64,000 bases of DNA from Taenia hydatigena (lineage: Eukaryota > Platyhelminthes > Cestoda > Cyclophyllidea > Taeniidae): NCBI GenBank assembly GCA_036345935.2, contig JADWOT020001718.1, positions 108,405 through 172,404 on the forward strand, read 5' to 3'. Positions 35,165-47,040 of the stretch are shown piece by piece. Below the pieces are notes generated by a model. It searched no databases. It had not been told where the DNA came from and saw only the letters and a program-made list of their open reading frames with translations. The first letter of the stretch is position 1, and the number at the start of each line of letters is the position of its first letter. Position numbers and translations under genes: made by a program.

Positions 35165-36100
35165 ATGGCTAGCTCACCTGTTCTGCTACCTATGAGATCG
35201 CAGGCGACACTTTTGTTGCCCTCTATAAGGCCGCAGTCTTACAAAGAGCCGACTCATATTACGCTTGGCAAGAGGAAAAAGCATAGCGAGTTGCTAAGCC
35301 AGTACACGAATACGTTCCCATGGCAGGGCGCTAGACTGAGACAAGCGATTTTGTGAAGTATGCAGCAGATGCCGGGGAAGCTATGCTCATCTATTAACCG
35401 CCCAGATGCATACTACCTTTGCTAGAAGTCAACCGTCTGGTGGAAGGGATGATTCAAGAACAACGTCACCGAGAGCCTCCATGATCGTCCTAATTAAAGA
35501 GCTCGACTGCAGCACGCGACTGTGCATGGACTATGGGAATGTAAATGCCGTAACTAAGAAGAAGGTAGTCCCTTCACCCGCATAAACGAAACGCTAAATT
35601 CATTAATTGAGTTTAAATAGTTCTGGCCCTTGATACAACTTTAGGATGATAGAATATAGAAGTGACGGAGGCGAACAGATGGAAGCCAGCCTTTGCATTG
35701 CCAAATGCGCTATGTGAATTTCAGACGAAGCCATTTTGAATCTAGCGTAGCGGCCACCTTTCAACGCCTAGTGTGACCACCGTACGACCTATCTCGATGA
35801 CCTTATTTTTTTATTTATACCTATGGGAGCATAACGCCAGCCTAAAGCTGGTGCTGGGCTGCCTTTGACACATAGGATTGACATTGAGTCTGAGAAAATG
35901 CAGTTTTCTGCAACGAACTGTCACTCTTCCAGGGAGTAAAACTCGTCAGAAGGGATGCCAGCATTTGACTGCCATGCACAATGAAAGAGCACATGATCAA
36001 TACCATCCAACTGATGAAGCCGGGCAGTATCTTAGGTTCGGGAAATCACTGCTTCCAATTAATCTTGCTCGTTACCACTGTAACTTACTCAACAGTCCAT
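35165..36100 (+). pseudogene. Ty3/gypsy reverse transcriptase relic
   Basis: Readable in three shifting frames. The first holds LLSQYTNTFPWQGA at about 35300, the pre-RT segment also seen in the 18.2-kb copy. Next come LLEVNRLVEGMIQEQ, VLIKELDCSTRLCMDYGN and VNAVTKK (the R-x-C-V-D-Y-R-x-L-N-A-V-T-K-K region), then INETLNSL, ANRWKPAFALPNALCEFQT, and TTYLDDLIF at about 35784-35810, the metal-binding YxDD box. A GLTLSLRKCSFLQRTVT block follows near 35876, then a short connection resembling PTDEAG..LRF. Frameshifts and stops separate each block, so it cannot make protein. RNase H and integrase are not seen, nor LTRs around it. Confidence 0.75.
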
Positions 36101-37359
36101 AAAACCCGTCAGTATCCTTCACATTAGTTCTGTTCAACTGCCTGAAGCGCGTGTGATGGAATTGCGGGGAATCTCATTTTGTTGAAAGGCGCCATATTCA
36201 ACTAGCTGGTTTATTTGGCCCTGTTCCACCCGACAAGAGAAGTAAGCACAAAGCGTTGCCAATCGCCCAAGCTAAAGTGCAAAATTTGTGTCCAGAGGGG
36301 AGCAGAGTTCATGTGAGAGAGGATCTGAGTGACATGAAATACCACATTCATTTTCAGTCTTCAAATTATGCCTCTTGCAGCATCAACAAAAATGCGGCAA
36401 TCCCTCGTAATGACCCAATTTGGTTAACAAAAACGGGTACAAGTAAGGCTTTGCATGACTTAGCTTAGTCCTCTGATAACGTGCCATTTCAGCCTGTCCC
36501 GGCAATCGCAACTTATTGTTAATCAAATCAACTTAGATTACGGACCCTAGCTTAAGCCATTATACATCTTTCATGCACTTCCTCAACTCTCAACATAAAA
36601 TTGGTGTGCCAAGCATCAATTCTTATTTCATAATTTGTTCACAACAAAATGTAGCTGCTGCACTCTCACCACTATCTGGGGACTTTTCAGACATGCACGG
36701 CCAGAGGGCTATGCCACAGAGCAACAGCAACAGAGAGAAGGGAAGGAGGGACAGCACCCTACTCCTTACCGTTGCCAAAACAAAATTTACTTCTCTCAAC
36801 AACTAATCATGAGCGATGTAGGAAAGAAAGGCTGCAAAGAAGAAGATCCCATCTGTCAGATGATGAAAATGCTGCGTACCAACCCATACACCCACCCAAG
36901 GTGTGACCGCCTGAACTAGTCAACCAAAATACGCATCAAAGCATTTACTTCAACGTCTTGTTGAATTCTCGTAATTTATGAGCCGAATCTGACTCAGCCT
37001 AGCAAATTGTGACATTGCCACCGCGCACAAACCTACTACACGCTTTTACGATATTCTCATTGGAAAAAATTTATTGACAATGACAAATAAAACCCTCAAG
37101 AGGTAATACAACTCCACTCGGACGACGTAGCCAAATCGTGGAAGAAGCCTAGCGATAAAAAAGATGTCGGTTTTTCTGATTCTCCTGTCTCCCTCACACA
37201 ACAGGTTGTATGGATGGCAAATTGTTTTGAGGCAAATGTCCGTAAATTTAATGCCGACAATCATAGACTGCGCCATGATAACAAGCACAGTAAAAAAATG
37301 AATGAGAGCATGTTTCTTATGCTTGTTAAGCTGCTGTTCATGGGACCATCACGTTGCCT
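36101..37359. other. No gene recognised
   Basis: Plus-strand frames at 36256-36468, 36573-36806 and 36635-36919 are open but overlap one another and match nothing known to me. Confidence 0.4.
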
Positions 37360-38415
37360 CATGTGTTTTGATCTATTGCGCGTTTTTCGTTTGCAAATTA
37401 CTGCTTCAAAATGCATAGAACCATGCAATTTTGATGTAGCTAAGATTACTTCTGGTCGTAATACAAGTTTGTAGGTACAGATTCGTGCAAAGGAGTGACT
37501 AGTATGCGATGTAACATTGTTGAACGATAATTAATGTAGGCTATACCTGCAGCGGAGCCGGGGTGCTCCAATTCTAGATTTGAAGGATTGGTGACATTTG
37601 ATAGGAATAGATAAAAGAAGCTGTTGCCGCATTCCATTTAAGAATAGAAAAGTATGAGAAAGGAAACAAAAATTTAACTAGACATGGGCACACGCGTATG
37701 ATTAGTGGTTGATTCATTCCAAACGTGTTTTTTAAAACTTTAACATTTGGTCCTACATGATAAAAGTAATACATCACATATCCTTAAAGTCCGAAAATAA
37801 CTGCATATATCATCTAAGGAGTGCATCTTTTTTGAAAAAACTAGTCTTTAGTTTAATCAAATCACTAATCATTTTTGAGGTCATCAGCGGTAACTACATT
37901 CCACTTCGTTAGTAAATTGGATCCATCAGTACACAAAAATGCCATGATTTTGGCAAAAGTGAGCCGTATTTCAGTCAAATGCTTGATATACTTACCAAGA
38001 ATTACTTGGTAAGAACAGATTTGTGGGGCATAATTTCACCAAAATACATCGTTTCTGACTGGAGAATGCTTTGCTAATCATGAATCTTTTGACGAGCGAT
38101 TCAAAATTAGAATTTTGCCTTTGACACTACTTCACACACAACTCAGGCAAAAATGAATCGCATTTTATGGATTCTTATCATATTTGTCATGCATAAACTA
38201 ACAATAGCCATTTACTAGACAATTGAACTTTACTGTTTGTCCTCAAGAGTTTAGTCAGTAATGTGCAGCAAAATTGATTCGTACGAATCATTATAGCACC
38301 CACATCCGTATATCACGCATAAAATTTTAGCTCATTTGGGCAAGAAATAGATTTATTTACGAAGGCACTGCGCACCGCATCCCACCACCATTTGAAGGGT
38401 CAGAATGGTATTAGC
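37360..38415 (+). repeat. 1.7-kb-class dispersed repeat, third copy
   Basis: Aligns in the same orientation with 10425-11510 and in reverse with part of 7930-9215. Landmarks: GCAAAGGA.TG, GATAATTAATG.AGGCTATACCTG, CACACGCG.ATG, GAGGTCATCAGC.GTAACT, TTTACTAGACAA.T.AA and CACCGCATCCCACCACCATT. The 3' end is truncated relative to the 10.4-kb copy. Confidence 0.75.
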
Positions 38416-39659
38416 TTTTGACTGACAGCTTAGGCCAATGCATACATGAGGTATTGCATAAGTGAAACAATGGCAAATTATCCCAAGTGCAGTGCACTCT
38501 AAGCATATTTCAATTTGCAAAACGGAAATTTCTTTGGGCACAGGGCTAGTGCACGCATCAGAATAGCACCTTTGTTAACTCAATGTCCTTCCCTCAGATT
38601 AAAGTAGATCATTCGTGATGGGAAGGGAGTAGTATTGAAGCGCTCATAAAGTATCTCGCACAGCGATTAACCTCGGGCAGGCAAATGCCAAAGGGAGGCA
38701 AATTAAGCGATGCAGCATGTCATCGTGGTGCTAACTTTGTGCCAGGTAGAGGCTATTTGTCTTCTTCGTCGCCAGTGACCCATGTTGCTTGTGTGAGCGT
38801 GTAGCAATAGGATCTGGCATACGACTGAATGCAGTGTAAGGGGCAGCAAATTGGGATGGCGAACCTGTCTTTCGACGGGTGTTGAACTCGCGACCGGAGA
38901 GCTGCAGTGCCTCATCCCTAGGCAAGGATAAAATAAAAAAAAACGCTAAGAAATGTCTGCCTTATATGAAATTATCCACGTTGTGGCTAATCCTACGCCT
39001 TTCGCTTGGCACTTCGGGTTGGATGGCAATGTCAGGGTGGGATTCAAGTGAGATTAACTGACTTATCTTGCAAAAGAGGAGGTAGACAGCCACGCTAAGC
39101 AGACACTATAGGCCTTCAAGTGCACAACTTTGTAAATCAACCATGAAACATCTCTCAACTCTCACTTACAATAAGGTCAGCTATCTTTAGCTTGTGTTCT
39201 CGAGATCCTAGATGTTATCGACGCTGAGCACCGGTCCCCACTGTTCCACGTCAAACCCATACTCTAATTGCAGCAATCTGATTCGCCTGACTCGACAATT
39301 GCGGTGACAGGAAACTCCACCTTCCACTTAGCTGCCATTAAATTGCATTGATTATTACACTAGCAATTTGACAAATACCGCAGAATTCACACGTCTATTA
39401 TGCAACTCAAGCTGCTGCAAAAATGTCCAACGAAAAGGGCTATCATTGTCACGCATTAAGAAAGTAAGCGAGGGAAAATGCAATGTGAAATTACAAGGGA
39501 AAACATATAGTACAGCTCCAATCAGGATGAAAAATAGATAGGACGGGAGAGGAAAGATAGCACTCATAAAAGTTGACGCCTGAAGATCCTTGTCCAAATA
39601 AATGCTCGATGCATGTCAACCTGACTCTGCTTGTTTCTGTTTCTCTCATGAACATAAGA
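38416..39659. other. No gene recognised
   Basis: Opposed short frames at 38703-39061 have no family match. Confidence 0.4.
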
Positions 39660-39667
39660 AAACAATT

Positions 39668-39971
39668 ATGGCAGCTACTAGTGGAGGTGCTATCAAAGGA
39701 TCTCTTTGGAAACTGGATGAGAAACAGGCTGGCGATGGTATGGGATATTTAATCTTAGTGAGGAATTTAGTGCGATTACTCAAACTCGAAGGTCAAATGA
39801 CTCAACGGATACAGAAATAATTTGGAAATTTTTACCGACATTTGTAATGAGCATCTTGTTTTATGTAAACATCAATCCATTGCCACTTTTGAGGACATTC
39901 GACCTCTTTGTCCACTAGCTGTCATCTATGCCAACAATAGTGGCTTGCCGGCTACAGAGCCTGATGTATCA
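39668..39971 (+). CDS. Candidate first exon, unknown protein, frame interrupted
   Basis: ATG at 39668 opens MAATSGGAIKGSLWKLDEKQ, then GMGYLILVRNLVRLL, ending at a stop near 39818. Reading one frame over from about 39810 continues LEIFTDICNEHLVLCKHQS, passes SIATFEDIRPLCPLAVIYAN, and reaches a strong donor (GTAAGC at 39972). Both halves look like coding sequence, so a one-base frameshift or an unnoticed structure separates them. A GTAAGC donor right after the good second half argues for a real exon. No family recognised. It could be a young pseudogene. Confidence 0.35.
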
Positions 39972-40309
39972 GTAAGCCATCTGAAGTCCGCACGACTGTG
40001 CAACCGCATAACCGACTGCTAGGAAAATCCTTCTTGGGATAGCACACCTACACCAATATCACAATTTCCTTTGGCTGGCTTGGAAAATTTGAATTATCTC
40101 GTTTAAACGGCACGCTACAGACTCCTTTTGGAGAGATACTGGGGAAGTGACCTTTACGGCCATAAAGAGGGACATTTTGAAGTGAAACTTACAAAGCTAT
40201 GATTTTTATACAGGAAAACATAAGTGGCTTCTATCATAATTCTCGTTTCGTGTGTATTTACTGCCGCCATCGTGAAAGGCGGTTCATCTTACATCAGCGC
40301 AACAGCGTC

Positions 40310-40504
40310 TTAGCCGTCGAAGGCTTCTTTAGTTTTGCATGCTTTTAAAGAGACTGAAGAGGAATCGACAAGTCCTATATCTGTAAGCGCTCTGTACTCT
40401 GCGAAGCATGATAGCACTACCAGATGGCGTTGGTAGTAGTCGGGCTTTAGTCCAGTTTTAAAGAGGACGTGAAACAGCAGACAGAGTGCGATGAGAACAT
40501 TTGC
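40310..40504 (-). CDS. Candidate terminal exon, unknown protein
   Basis: Opens in phase 0 directly after CATTTGCAG and runs 64 codons to TAA. It reads ANVLIALCLLFHVLFKTGL (hydrophobic), then KPDYYQRHLVVLSCFAEYR and a polar tail with SSSVSLKACKTKE. It may be the last exon of a minus-strand gene that also includes the 40745 block. No poly(A) signal found just downstream. Function unknown. Confidence 0.35.
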   Translation of the reverse strand, partial: ANVLIALCLLFHVLFKTGLKPDYYQRHLVVLSCFAEYRALTDIGLVDSSSVSLKACKTKEAFDG

Positions 40505-40620
40505 CTGCAAATGTTTATAATAAGATCACTTGGGTAAGCAGTCACCCTCGCTAACACCACATGAAGTGAAATAGATAAATTAGACTTGTTAGGTGGCGGA
40601 CCTCTACGACAAATGCATGT

Positions 40621-40745
40621 TTAATCGAGTGTGGCTTTGATAACAGGTCTGCTCAAAGTCAGTTGATTGGAAGTCCTACTGGTCACTTTTATAAGGCCAG
40701 GATGACACGATTCCATTCTCGCAACCAGCAGATCAATGAAACCAC
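40621..40745 (-). CDS. Candidate exon, unknown protein
   Basis: Opens after TTCGTTATCAG with a good upstream pyrimidine tract, in phase 1: GGFIDLLVARMESCHPG, then SRTSNQLTLSRPVIKATLD and a stop. Either a terminal exon or an exon whose donor I cannot place; a phase-0 join to 40504 would need a GTTATC donor. Function unknown. Confidence 0.3.
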
Positions 40746-42189
40746 CTGATAACGAAATGAAAGGAAGGAAATGAATGAGACGAGAAAGACGCACAAGCAT
40801 GCCTTTATACACAGAATGATTGTGGTGGCTTCTTTGGATGGAGATTATAAATAAAGTAGTCATTGTTTCAGATACTACCCTGTGGCACGATGCAAATGGG
40901 ACCCGCGCTTGGAAGTTGATATCACCTTGCCCTAGATTGAATGCTTTCCATAATTTCTTTATTGGCAGTACATCGTTTGATAGCCAATTAGTTCAATTTG
41001 TTCATTTTTACTTTTTAATGGCACGCCTTCCTGTTTGAAGTTCATTCCCTACTGATTGCCCAATTGCACAACCAACCACTTCAATATTGTACGAATAACC
41101 ATGCATCTCTGCATAATCGAGCACTGTAGTAGCAGAACTGTATTTTGTAGGCCCTTCCTAGGAAACTCACATCTACAGAGAGGGTTCTTATCCACTTTAG
41201 ACTGACTGCGTTAATTTATTTGACATCTAAACGGAATGTGTGGGATGGAAAGTAGCGTAATTGATGAAAAGTGCAGTAGATTTGAGAATGATTGGATGCG
41301 TTCCTTTGTCAGTATATGGGCAGCAAAAACGTAACCTTTACGCTCGAATGAGACTCTAGTGGTGAATATGACAATAGCGTATGTAGTGCACAGATGGCAA
41401 AGAGTTGTGATATTCTTACCAGCGGAATTGGATCGAAGACTACTCCTTGCAGTGCAACAGCCTATTAAACGTGCATATCCTTTGCATGGCGTGCGTGCGT
41501 GTGGATGTGGTAAACGGAACTTCAACAGAGGTGTATGTGTGTGTGTGTGTGTGTGATTGACCGGAGTTCCACCGTTGTTTAGGAACACTTAGATTTCAGC
41601 TACCCTTGATTACCATCGAGATGACTCAAAGGTCGGTCTAAGCAAAATGCATGCTTAATCTTCCTCTTGGTCTGTACGCATGTATACAAAAGTAAGTATG
41701 GGAAAGAAAATTTTATTTGCGTTGTACCCAACGACATGCTGCTCCATCCAAAACTTCCCACGAAAAATAGCACTTATCCATACTTTGTTCTGTACTCTTT
41801 AAGTCTCGTTTTTTTAACAGTACATGTTTCTTAATTACAAAACAATCTCATAGACTGAAGCAGAAGTACAGTTTGCATGCAGCCCTAACGAGTTGCTCAT
41901 TTGATAGCGTCAATGCATATGAGTGGGGTTTATTTGATGGCTTGCGTCTATTCTTAGATGTGTTTCCCATTACTGCTTGTGATTGACAAAACTTTTAATT
42001 TTTGCAATCAGTTTGGTTTTCGAGTGCATAACAATGATTTTGAGCTGTCGTTATTTGCAGTTAGTCTACAACATATGGTTTCTCTGCATTGCATGGTGCT
42101 TGAATTCTCGTCTGTTCATTCTCCTATAAAACAAAATAATGGAAAGCAAACATGGTTGAGTAGAGAATCTAAGGTCTATTTACGTATAC
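40746..42189. other. No gene recognised
   Basis: Contains the GT dinucleotide tract at 41531. A long minus-strand frame over it (41211-41588) owes its HTHTHT stretch to that tract. Confidence 0.4.
41531..41555. repeat. (GT)n microsatellite
   Basis: Twelve GT units with one GTAT interruption near the start. Too short for more than local length polymorphism. Confidence 0.9.
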
Positions 42190-44075
42190 GATGTTAAATT
42201 TTCCTTCCTCGAGTCAACTTGAGGAAACGAGAAATCTTGCCAAGGTAAGAATCTAGCCGGGAAGCACTTAGACCAGTTGCTGGTTGAATTGTCGCTGTTT
42301 TATTCGTCTGTTGAGGATCGTATCAGCAGTAAAAATTGCCACTTAATTGATCGAGAGTGAGTTATTCAGGGAAAGGGTCAGCATTGCCTTGAGATTTCTA
42401 CATCGTTGTTCTCTACTTTGTGACCGCAGCTTGCTTTCTGGGCTGAACTCTTAGGTGATAGTCATATTTGGGTAAGGAGGTTACATTGGGCACATGCCGA
42501 GGCCCGATTACTGCAAGAAACGTTCAGGCGAAACCTTAATATTGCACATGCAAATGCAATAAGCTGCTGTTCTTGAGCAACTTTTGTTTTTTGAGTGGAC
42601 ATGGCCTACACATTAGTCGAGATGGTAACATGCAGTAACTGCGGTGCTTTAATCACAGTGCAAAATTAAGGTGCTCAGGAGCAATAAGTGGCCTAAATGG
42701 TTCAAAGATGGTTATGCGAGAATCAGTACGCATCCAAGTCTTGATATTTCGTATCTACTCTTTTAAGTCATTTTAGGACAGCCAGCATGCAGAACCGTTT
42801 TACAGAGTCACAGAACTCTACCTGTCCTCCGCAAGCTCCTGTAATTAGGCATTAAGCCAGCCTTAATCGCCTAGTGATCAAAGACTGGTAGTCGAGCCGC
42901 TTAAGGGGTTTGATTGCAATACTGAGTTTTCAAGGAATCCTATTTTCAATTAGCACATGCAATAAAGACTACGCAGATCCATTTGCACTTTAGTCAGAGA
43001 GGCATTCAAGCAATGAAAACAAGTTACGCACAGCATCTCAAATTCATAATTAAGGTGGAGCTGGATATTCAAAGTAGGTACGCTCGTACTAATTAGCATT
43101 TTCATTACAATTTTGCATCACAGTAAGTCACAACCTGGAATATAGGTGCGATTGTTTTAGAGAACAGTTGGTACATACAAAGGTTTGATTTTCTTTCCTT
43201 AATCAAGGCGTTTTTCTTCGGCTTGAACATTTTACTCCTTTGCTAGTGAAAGCCTCACTAAAGTTAGAAAGTGTACCGTTTATAAGGGGTTCAGTATCCA
43301 TTGCATTGTGTTTGTGAATGCCTAGATCAGCGTTTCCTTTTATGGCTCGTTGAGATCCTCTTAGACTCACTTTACCTCAACAGCTAAAATGTGATTCCGC
43401 CAATGATGTTTCTCTTGTACTACTTGCACTAATCCCAGTTTACTTAGTACGCCAAATGCAAATTTCATTTTTGGCCTGCTTAAAAAGGACTCCTCTTTCA
43501 TTTGTTTGCTCATCTGTGGACATAATTCACCACAAATATTCTTTAGACTACAGTGGTTTTAAGATGTGATGATCCACCACTCAGCAATGAATGTTTAAGT
43601 CCCCACCTGCTCTTTAAGCTTTTAAAGTAATGCAAAGAAGAGATTACTGATGGCAGCAGTGCAGTGGTCCTGATTGACGCTTGGTTGCGGCAACGAACCG
43701 ATTACTCAGAATCATTTTTTGAAATACGAAATCAGATGTGCCTCACACTTACCTCTATGCTCAGTTTTAACGAAAATGCCAACTTTACCTCCTTAGTGTC
43801 ATCTAAAAAGCTTATAGCGCTTTAATGGAATAAAAGTCCACAGCGAAAACTATTCAAACCGATGAGGTTTTACATGAGACAGTTATGCAGTTCATTTCCA
43901 GCAGTCTTTACTCTTGCCTGTGAAGGAGATTGAATTGAAACACGATCAAGCTAGCTATGACGCATCTTTCATTAGCATGATTGCGTTTCCCTGTCTCCTA
44001 AGTCTAATGATTTTATGCCACTATCACCCTAGTCCGGATGACTTGAGGCTCGACCTTCTATCTTAGCCTGAAGAC
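42190..44075 (+). repeat. Tandem duplication, unit A
   Basis: Matches unit B in the same order. The first block is 42200-42370 with GGAAACGAGAAATCTTGCCAAGG (split as read here: GAGAAATCT, CAAGG, GAATC, GGGA/GGCCGCACTT, GACCAGTTGCT). The second is 43230-43345 with CATTTTACTCCTTTGC. The third is 43870-44075 with CAGTCTTTACTCTTGCCTG, ATTGAAT and TTAGTCCGGATGACTTGA-like ends. About 0.8 kb between the first two blocks is missing in unit B. No gene recognised. Confidence 0.65.
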
Positions 44076-44144
44076 AAACGAATGAAAAGCAAAATTGTGA
44101 AAATAGAGTTCCATTAATCAAGGTTTGCGTGGGTGGCTAATGTT

Positions 44145-45300
44145 GTATTCTCCTTCTCCAAAGTAAATTGAGAAAACGAGAAATCTCGTCAAGGCAGGAA
44201 TCCAGTTGGGCCGCACTTGGATCAACTGCTAGTGGGACGGTCACCATTTTACTCGCCCGTTGTGGGATTCGTATCTACAGCAAAATTTGCTAGCTAAGTG
44301 ACCAAGCAATGGATTATTTACGCAAAATATTGTTGCTTAAAGATTTTATTTCGCCACTACGCTACTATCAAACATAAGTAGCACCAGTATTTTAGATGAT
44401 TGAAATAAAATTTATTCAGCTGTAAATGGCTTCCACGTCATTGCCCTGTGCTTTGGAAACATAGCTTTCTTTTCAGATGAAATGTAGTACTAGGGTTTTA
44501 AAGTTGCAGCTGTGGAATTACAGAGGTCCGATCACTGTGTAAAGCATTTTGCTCCTTTGCCCATGAAAGGCCTCATGAAAGTTAAAAGAGGACTGTATGC
44601 AAGGGATAAGCAATCATCGCCTTTAAGCGTGTAAGGAATTTCGCAATCGTTGCATTCAAGAACGCTTAGCTTAGTACTCCTTTTTATAGCTCATTGACGT
44701 CATCTAATACATATCCTGATTTAAAAAGTAAAATAAGATTTTATGATTCTACGACCAATTCAACATCTATGCATGCTCGATCTGTTAAAGTTCTTTTCTA
44801 GCCATTCGCTGTCTTTTTATCATCAGTTAGTTGTTTTGCTTTCAACTTGCTTAACAATGAACTTCTCACAAAACTAATTCTGCTGGTTAGGCTGCTTGCC
44901 ATGATTTGATTGAGCTCATTTAAGCAAGTGACTGCATACAAGTGGTGTGTTATGCTTTTTCACGCATATCTGTTGCTCTTTCCATTCTTCTTCGCGATGA
45001 GAGCGCAGGAAGTTACTCGACTGCTAAGCAGACTGATGAAGCCACATGCAAGAATTTTGCTAAATGTTAGTGGCTCAGCAAAAATGCTGGTGATGTCTTG
45101 CAGAGAACAGTTAATTGCAAAGGGAATTCATTACCGACAGCTTTTACTCCTGCCTACAATGGAAAAGAAATTGAATAAAATTAAACTAGCTGCGGAACAT
45201 CTCTGATTAACATGACTGTTCTTCTCTGTTTCCTGGTCCTGAAGAATTTATGCGATCAGCGCTTTAGTCCAGACAACTTAAGATCAAGTCCGAAATCGTA
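44145..45300 (+). repeat. Tandem duplication, unit B
   Basis: Direct second copy, about 1.15 kb. A 98-codon frame (44910-45206) inside it is not open in unit A, so it is not called. Confidence 0.65.
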
Positions 45301-45774
45301 AAGCCTCATTACTTATTGAATGCTGATGACAGTGACGTGCTTGTGGAGGTTGTGACTTCGATAACTGCATTCATTTGAGATCCGTTCCCATTGTTTTAAT
45401 GCAGTCTTTCTTCGCTTTACCTCTGAACGGTCTATTCCACACTTATATCACTACCTTTATTTATGATGCATCCATCCAGTCATTCATCCAACAGCACACA
45501 CTCGTACACATCGAAACACGTCAGTTTGTCTATTTTATTGAAACAAGTCATAGAATCGCGCCCGTATTTACTCATATCGTATTAATCTGCTTAGAAAATT
45601 TAACGCCTTCTCATCTTTCCTTCTGGCCATCTCGCATCTGTTCCGTACACATTCAGTCAAACGTCCATTCTTCTTGAGCACTTGGCTTTCATTGCAAAAT
45701 TTGCAGTGATCGATCATCAAGGCTATTATAAAAAAAGATAGTAACGAAATGCAGTAGAGGTTGTGTTGGTGCTA
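45301..45774. other. No gene recognised
   Basis: A 100-codon plus-strand frame (45375-45677) is open but has no family match or start context of note. Confidence 0.35.
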
Positions 45775-46530
45775 ATGTATTTAAGTTTTCGAATGCCAAT
45801 CGTTGAGATGGACTTTATGTTAGTTGTGCTCGCCCCGATTCCAGAGCGTGAACAGGCTTACAGCATCGCTCACGGTGGTTGACCAAACAGCAGTCGGTGT
45901 TAGCCGAATTGTAACTCTGATGAACTTTGCTGACATCCAATCAAATGCTTATCTTGGATCCGCCCAGAGTATTTAACCACTTTGCTTTTGGTCTCTTAAG
46001 AAATCTTTACTCCTTCGATCACGGCGACCATTTCCACGTATGAAACTTGTCACTTAAGTGATGAACTGAAGATTCCGAAGCAGTCCCTGCGCATGCACCG
46101 CTGTCTACTGGAATTGGTGAGTGCAGTTTGCTTTGTGTGTATGCAGACAAAAATCCGATGACTAACGAATTTGTGGTCATTATCTTATCACCCCTTTACG
46201 GCTGCCATTCACAGCTAAGTTCGTGATGTGCAGATTTAGTAATCCAGCTGGTCTAAGTGCGCATTGTAACATGTCTTTTGGTAGACGAAGCACTACATTT
46301 TTAAGAACGTCCCGAAGGCAAAACCAAAGGAAGAATGGAAGGACTAAAACTGCTGCAGGAATGAAATTCCACTTCACTCTCATTTAGGACCTCGTTTGAC
46401 AATTCGCCAACCTGCCGACCAGTGTCAATCACGAAGGCTAGCCTGTAGGATGAAGGACCGGGCACTGATGTGATTGCTGCTCACCACACAGCAAACTTCA
46501 TCACCGGCAGCATTGGTCATGTCTGATATC
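45775..46530 (+). repeat. Kinase-associated flank, copy A
   Basis: Aligns in the same orientation with 53270-53985: GCCAATCGTTGAGATGGA, CATCCAATCAAATGCTTATCTT, GAGTATTTAACCACT, GATCACG.CGA, GGAAGAACTAAAACTGC-like and CAGCAAACTTCATCACCG. In this copy it runs straight into the kinase remnant on the same strand. Confidence 0.75.
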
Positions 46531-46603
46531 ATACAAATTATCCTTTATCTCAGGTGCAATGAAGATGGGTGTCTCGGTGAACTTTGTCTTCTTGGAAGGT
46601 CGT

Positions 46604-47040
46604 GCTTAACGTATCTCGAGAGTCGAGACCTCCCAAAAGGGCAGACTCTACCGAAGCCTCCATTTTTATGGCATCTAAAATAAGGGGTAAGTTGGCAATC
46701 ACGACGAGAGCAGATGTGTGGAGCCTGGGCATTTTCGTGACCTGCATTATATACGGTCATGTCACTGCGCGCGATTGGCTGCACACATGTCGATTCATGA
46801 GCGGCTGTTCGCCTTTCTCACACACAGTCACAGCAGACGCTTGAACATGGATGGTGTTCAGCGTTTTGAGTTCTTCAAAGAGGTTAAAGGCAAGCTGAAA
46901 CCTCCTTGCTATCTTCTTGATTTGGAAATCCCCACACCTAAGAAAATGCGTAATCTCGAACCCTTCAATCCTCTGCTGGTCGCTGTCGCTTACGATGTGC
47001 ACATACCACTGATTGATGAACGCTTTCGAGGCATTCGTGA
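46604..47040 (+). pseudogene. Ser/Thr protein kinase remnant, copy A
   Basis: Covers only the C-lobe. ESRPPKRADSTEASIFMASK aligns with the activation segment (RTDFTG..FFMAPE), and ITTRADVWSLGIF is helix F with the invariant D-x-W-S-x-G. A frame change near 46755 leads to HCARLAAHMSIHERLFAF, then MDGVQRFEFFKEVKGKL and KPPCYLLDLEIPTPKK. The end resembles the FF-x-x-(I/V)-x-W...PP segment after AGC-type kinase domains. The APE glutamate is Lys and the catalytic loop is gone. The minus-strand frame over the same bases is a shadow. Confidence 0.7.

Noticed and set aside
41211..41588. 125-codon minus-strand frame.
   Set aside because: Its length is helped by the (GT)n tract, which reads as alternating His-Thr; no other support.
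44910..45206. 98-codon plus-strand frame with a hydrophobic start.
   Set aside because: It lies in duplicated unit B, and the matching part of unit A is not open.
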